DNA of 9,860 nt from an uncultured Clostridia bacterium. Its GTDB lineage: Bacteria; Bacillota; Clostridia; Oscillospirales; Oscillospiraceae. The notes under the pieces were generated by a model. It made no database searches, was not told where the DNA came from, and saw only the letters and a program-made list of their open reading frames with translations. This document shows positions 6,705-9,860 of this stretch, in pieces. The stretch's first letter is position 1, and each line of letters opens with the position of its first letter. The DNA is taken from contig CALLZZ010000534.1 in NCBI GenBank assembly GCA_937858235.1, forward strand, positions 1-9,860, in the 5' to 3' direction. Both the position numbers and the translations under genes were made by a program.

Positions 6705-6733
6705 TTTTCAATTGATGGATACCGTGGTATAAT
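6705..6733 (+). promoter_or_regulatory. Sigma-A promoter of purB with extended -10
   Basis: TTTTCA (6705-6710), a 17-base spacer, then TATAAT (6728-6733) preceded by TGG, giving the extended -10 form TGnTATAAT. The perfect -10 compensates for a weak -35 (4 of 6). Transcription should start near 6740, leaving a leader of about 35 nt before the preferred purB start. No operator or riboswitch was recognised in the remaining gap. Confidence 0.75.
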
Positions 6734-6774
6734 ATGATATATATAACTATATGAACGAAATGAGTGGAACCATT

Positions 6775-8208
6775 ATGAAAAACAAGTATGAAAGCCCACT
6801 GTCTTCCCGCTATGCCAGCAAGGAAATGCAGTTTATTTTTTCTCCCGATAAAAAATTTTCCACATGGCATCGGCTATGGATCGCCCTTGCCCGTGCAGAA
6901 ATGGAGTTGGGGTTGCCCATTACCCAGGAACAGATTACGGAGCTGGAGCAGCATGTGGAGGACATTGACTACGAGGCTGCTGCACGCTATGAGAAGGAGT
7001 TACGACACGATGTAATGGCGCATATCCATGCATACGGGGATCAATGTCCCGATGCGATGCCGATTATCCACCTGGGTGCAACTAGTTGCTATGTGGGCGA
7101 TAATACAGATGTGATTCTGATGCGAGAAGCGTTGGAGTTGGTTCGCGACAAGTTGGTTCGTGTGCTGAGCAATCTGGCTCAATTTGCGGATACTTACAAA
7201 TCGGTACCTACCCTCGGGTTTACCCACCTTCAGGCTGCCCAGCTGACTACAGTTGGGAAACGAGCTACTTTGTGGATGAATGAACTACTGATGGATCTGC
7301 ATGAAGTGGAGTACCGGATTGAACATCTTCAATTGTTGGGCAGCAAGGGAACTACTGGCACACAGGCATCTTTCTTGGAGCTGTTTGAGGGGAGCCACCA
7401 GAAGGTAAAGGCTTTGGAGGACAAGGTTGCCCATGAAATGGGGTTTTTCAGTTGTGTGCCTGTGTCTGGACAAACTTACTCTAGAAAAGTGGATGTATTC
7501 GTTCTGAATACACTGTCCGGTATTGCACAGTCTGCCAGCAAATTTGCCACAGATCTGCGGTTGTTGGCTCATATGAAGGAAATTGAAGAGCCCTTTGAAA
7601 AGAAGCAGATTGGTTCTTCCGCTATGCCTTATAAGCGTAATCCGATGCGGAGCGAACGGATTTGCGCGCTAGGTCGCTATGTAATTAGCGATGTGATGAA
7701 CCCGGCGATTACCACGGCAACCCAGTGGTTTGAACGTACGCTGGATGATTCCGCAAATAAACGTCTGTCTATCCCAGAAGGATTTTTGGCAGTGGATGCC
7801 ATTCTTGAAATCTATCAGAATATTACTTCTGACCTGGTGGTGCATGAAAAGGTCATTGAGAAGCATATTATGGAAGAGCTGCCGTTTATGGCCAGTGAAA
7901 ATATTATGATGGATGCAGTTAAACGAGGGGGTAACCGTCAGGATCTCCATGAACGAATTCGGATTCACTCTTTGGAGGCTGGACGCAACGTCAAGGATCT
8001 GGGTCTACCGAACAATCTGATTGATCTGATTGCGGAAGACCCCATGTTCGGCATGACTAAAGAAGAGCTAACAGTACATCTAGAACCGGAACGATATATC
8101 GGTCGCTGTCCGGAGCAGACAACAGAGTTTCTTGCTACGGAGATACAGCCTGTTTTAATTCAGTACGCGGATGCCGTTGATGGGAAAGCTGTGGAGTTGA
8201 ACGTCTGA
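6775..8208 (+). CDS. purB: Adenylosuccinate lyase PurB
   Basis: PurB, a cytoplasmic homotetramer of the fumarase/aspartase superfamily, releases fumarate twice in purine metabolism: from SAICAR to give AICAR, and from adenylosuccinate to give AMP. The protein is 477 residues from this start, typical of the long clostridial form. Visible: N-terminal YESPLSSRYAS and MQFIFS block; LGATSCYVGDNTD substrate-binding region; GFTHLQ with the catalytic-class His151; superfamily signature GSSAMPYKRNP (280-290) with the mobile-loop Ser281/Ser282 and Lys287. I chose the ATG at 6775 over in-frame ATGs at 6751 and 6760. It has a GAGTGG seven bases upstream, its sequence (MKNKYESPLSS) fits the family's beginning, and 6751 would lie only about 10 bases from the predicted transcript start with no ribosome site. 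An AI-2E-family gene follows within 20 bases and is probably co-transcribed; no functional link between them is evident. Confidence 0.96.
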   Translation: MKNKYESPLSSRYASKEMQFIFSPDKKFSTWHRLWIALARAEMELGLPITQEQITELEQHVEDIDYEAAARYEKELRHDVMAHIHAYGDQCPDAMPIIHLGATSCYVGDNTDVILMREALELVRDKLVRVLSNLAQFADTYKSVPTLGFTHLQAAQLTTVGKRATLWMNELLMDLHEVEYRIEHLQLLGSKGTTGTQASFLELFEGSHQKVKALEDKVAHEMGFFSCVPVSGQTYSRKVDVFVLNTLSGIAQSASKFATDLRLLAHMKEIEEPFEKKQIGSSAMPYKRNPMRSERICALGRYVISDVMNPAITTATQWFERTLDDSANKRLSIPEGFLAVDAILEIYQNITSDLVVHEKVIEKHIMEELPFMASENIMMDAVKRGGNRQDLHERIRIHSLEAGRNVKDLGLPNNLIDLIAEDPMFGMTKEELTVHLEPERYIGRCPEQTTEFLATEIQPVLIQYADAVDGKAVELNV

Positions 8209-8226
8209 CACAGGTGCAGAACATGA

Positions 8227-9534
8227 GTGCAGAAAGGCGGAAATATCACGAAAAGGGAAAAGTACAGTAAGTATATTGCGACAGGACTTACAGCATTCTT
8301 GGTAATCGGGGCTAGTTTGCTGCTGTTTTTCCTGTTTTATAATATCCGATCTATCAGAACATTTTTGAACAATGTCGTCGGTGTTTTGGCACCGTTTATT
8401 GTAGGTGGTGTGATTGCTTATCTGCTTTCTCCCATTTATAATCTTCTGGTGCGCAATTTTGACGAGCTTTTGCAGATAAAGCTTGAGGCACGAAAGGCGC
8501 GGAGTTTAGCGGTTGGTCTATCTGTTTTTCTCTCCATTTTGTTTGCGCTGCTGACTTTGAGTGGTATTATTGCGCTGGTGTTGCCTGGGTTTATCACAAG
8601 TATGATCGGTGTGATCTCTGCGTTTCCTGCCTATGCGGAGCAGGGAAGTGTATGGCTGAAGAAGTTTTTTGCCTCAAATCCAGCTTATGCTACCACCGTT
8701 CAGAGTGCATATGATTCGGTTTTGGAATACCTGGAAAACTGGGCCACTTCTGATTTGTTGCCGAATTTAAAAAGTCTCTCTGATACTTTAGGTGGGATTA
8801 ATTCCTTGCTCTCCAGTGTGGTAAACGGTTTTGTTTATGCATTTAAAATCCTCAAGAATGTTCTGTTAGGATTTATTATTGCAGCCTATTTTCTGGTCAG
8901 CAAAACCACGCTGATCAGTCATGCAAAACAATTGGTGTATAGCATCTTTTCCTTGAAAATTGCTAATGCGACGATTTTGAAATTCCGTTATATCCACAAG
9001 GTATTTGGTGGATTCATCCGCGGAAAACTGTTGGATTCCCTGATCATTGGCGTTCTTTGCTTCTTTGGCACATCATTTTTGGGAATTCCCTTTGCGATGC
9101 TGGTGAGCGTTGTGGTAGGTATCACCAACATCATTCCGTTTTTTGGACCCTTTATCGGGGCAATTCCGTGTGCAGTCTTGATTTTGCTCTATAGTCCTCT
9201 GAAGTGTCTGTATTTTGTGATATTTGTCTTTGCACTCCAGCAGTTTGATGGCAATATTCTAGGCCCCAAAATTCTGGGGGATAGCACAGGCCTTTCCTCG
9301 TTCTGGGTGCTGTTTGCTATTATTGTGTTTGGTGGGGTGTTTGGATTTGCCGGAATGCTGGTTGGTGTGCCGCTGTTTGCTGTGATCTATTCTCTGATCA
9401 GCGGTGTAATCCACAGCAGGCTGTCGAAAAAGAGGCTCTCTATTGACGTAGAAGATTACAGTAATTTGTCAAAGGTGAATCAAAAAGCGGGAACATCGAC
9501 CTATGAAAAAATGAAGGATCCAACCCGAAAGTGA
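8227..9534 (+). CDS. AI-2E family transporter (YdiK/PerM-like membrane protein)
   Basis: This integral membrane protein of about 435 residues belongs to the AI-2E transporter (formerly UPF0118/PerM) family. Members have been linked to autoinducer-2 export or, in other bacteria, Na+/H+ exchange; the substrate here cannot be told from sequence. Hydrophobic segments lie at about 17-38, 50-74, 93-118, 204-225, 268-288, 290-325 (two passes), 326-345 and 357-392 (two passes), with a soluble region at about 125-200. Family hallmarks are the NIIPFFGPFIGAIP block (301-314), QQFDGNILGPKILG (338-351) and GFAGMLVGVPLFAV (373-386). The tail is charged. The start is uncertain: GTG 8227 is the only in-frame candidate before the first membrane segment. 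However, the best Shine-Dalgarno (AGGTG, 8212-8216) is better spaced for an out-of-frame ATG at 8223, so the N-terminal 12 or so residues should be treated with caution. The terminator at 9555 ends this unit. Confidence 0.9.
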   Translation: MQKGGNITKREKYSKYIATGLTAFLVIGASLLLFFLFYNIRSIRTFLNNVVGVLAPFIVGGVIAYLLSPIYNLLVRNFDELLQIKLEARKARSLAVGLSVFLSILFALLTLSGIIALVLPGFITSMIGVISAFPAYAEQGSVWLKKFFASNPAYATTVQSAYDSVLEYLENWATSDLLPNLKSLSDTLGGINSLLSSVVNGFVYAFKILKNVLLGFIIAAYFLVSKTTLISHAKQLVYSIFSLKIANATILKFRYIHKVFGGFIRGKLLDSLIIGVLCFFGTSFLGIPFAMLVSVVVGITNIIPFFGPFIGAIPCAVLILLYSPLKCLYFVIFVFALQQFDGNILGPKILGDSTGLSSFWVLFAIIVFGGVFGFAGMLVGVPLFAVIYSLISGVIHSRLSKKRLSIDVEDYSNLSKVNQKAGTSTYEKMKDPTRK

Positions 9535-9554
9535 GACAGTTGGAAAGACCATGC

Positions 9555-9600
9555 AAAAACAGGCAGAGCTGCCAGAAAGCTGGCGGCTCTGCCTGTTTTT
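9555..9600 (+). terminator. Strong intrinsic terminator, probably bidirectional
   Basis: AAAAACAGGCAGAGC (9555-9569) pairs perfectly with GCTCTGCCTGTTTTT (9586-9600). The stem continues inward through a T-G wobble, GCC/GGC and AG/CT to an AAAG loop, about 21 bp in all. The T-run on the + strand and the A-run at the left, which is a T-run on the - strand, make it usable in both directions. It ends the purB/AI-2E unit. Confidence 0.93.
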
Positions 9601-9655
9601 ACGTATAATAAACAAAAAGGCAACAGAGAACATCTGTCGCAACGGAAAAAGATGG

Positions 9656-9684
9656 TTGACAATATAACACAAATATAGTATAAT
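9656..9684 (+). promoter_or_regulatory. Perfect-consensus sigma-A promoter
   Basis: TTGACA (9656-9661), exactly 17 bases, TATAAT (9679-9684): every consensus position matches. It is the strongest promoter in the window. The start of transcription should fall near 9691. It serves whatever lies beyond the right edge, or a non-coding RNA. Confidence 0.88.
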
Positions 9685-9690
9685 AAAGCG

Positions 9691-9860
9691 CTATTACGGA
9701 TTTGAGTGGACAACACTCACCCAGTAAACTTGTAAATATACTGTAGCATGTTCTGGTGAAAAAGGCAATAGCAAAAGGATTTAAAACGGATTACAAATAT
9801 CAACGCTCCCGTGTGTATCGATAGACGATATAGCGGCTGCTTTGTTACATTTGACGAAAA
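9691..9860 (+). other. Start of a transcribed leader or ncRNA running off the window
   Basis: From the predicted transcript start to the window edge there are at least 170 nt with no gene that has a ribosome site. Small hairpins are visible: TGAGTG/CACTCA (9703-9719) and TATCG/CGATA (9816-9830). It could be the leader of an rRNA or other highly expressed operon, or of a riboswitch-controlled gene. No known motif was recognised, so the identity is open. Confidence 0.4.

Noticed and set aside
6751..6774. Upstream in-frame ATGs (6751, 6760) as the purB start
   Set aside because: No ribosome site precedes them, they lie very close to the predicted transcript start, and the added residues (MNEMSGTI) are not expected for the family.
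9623..9637. ACAGA/TCTGT inverted repeat upstream of the right-edge promoter as an operator
   Set aside because: Only 5 bp per arm, with no second copy and no known regulator motif; expected by chance.
9469..9716. Two overlapping - strand frames across the end of the AI-2E gene and the gap after it
   Set aside because: Both run through the 21-bp terminator and one through the consensus promoter; neither has a recognisable product.
9756..9824. A 22-codon frame starting with GTG in the right-edge leader (basic peptide, MKKAIAKGFKTDYKYQRS...)
   Set aside because: No Shine-Dalgarno precedes the GTG and length alone is within chance. It could be revisited as a leader peptide if conserved.

Overview
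The window looks like a chromosomal housekeeping stretch from a spore-forming, strictly anaerobic Firmicute, most likely a Clostridia member near the Oscillospiraceae/Ruminococcaceae. The reasons are a YunB-type sporulation gene, an NfnAB electron-bifurcating transhydrogenase, a Clostridia-style methionine gamma-lyase-like protein, strong GGAGG ribosome sites, and sigma-A promoters with T-rich terminators. The assignment to class is fairly safe; anything finer is a guess. All six genes lie on the + strand. No mobile element, CRISPR array, tRNA or rRNA was seen.

Layout. 2-1129 is the 3' part of a PLP enzyme of the methionine gamma-lyase/'aluminum resistance' family, cut by the window edge. 1185-1892 is a YunB-like sporulation protein. 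1916-3892 is ligA, the NAD+-dependent DNA ligase. These three probably share a transcript, but the short gap before yunB holds a sigma-E-like promoter whose -10 sits in the loop of a hairpin that buries the yunB ribosome site. 3893-4288 has no gene. It carries a good sigma-A promoter (4007-4035) and a structured leader of about 245 nt ahead of nfnA (4289-5143) and nfnB (5162-6559). That operon ends in a strong terminator (6623-6655). purB (adenylosuccinate lyase, 6775-8208) has its own extended -10 promoter and is followed closely by an AI-2E-family membrane protein (8227-9534). A 21-bp bidirectional terminator (9555-9600) closes that unit. A perfect-consensus promoter (9656-9684) then starts a transcript with no convincing gene before the window ends.

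How the parts work together. NfnAB links the NADH, NADPH and ferredoxin pools, the central redox hub of a fermenting anaerobe. Its codon use, strong promoter and private leader all point to high, separately controlled expression. LigA and PurB are basic replication and purine/AMP functions. YunB belongs to the mother-cell sporulation programme, so it is the odd one out in a vegetative transcript; the hairpin/promoter arrangement at 1137-1185 offers a way to keep it silent until sporulation.

No large unknown gene system is visible. The most interesting unexplained signals are non-coding: the yunB control region, the nfnAB leader and the leader at the right edge.
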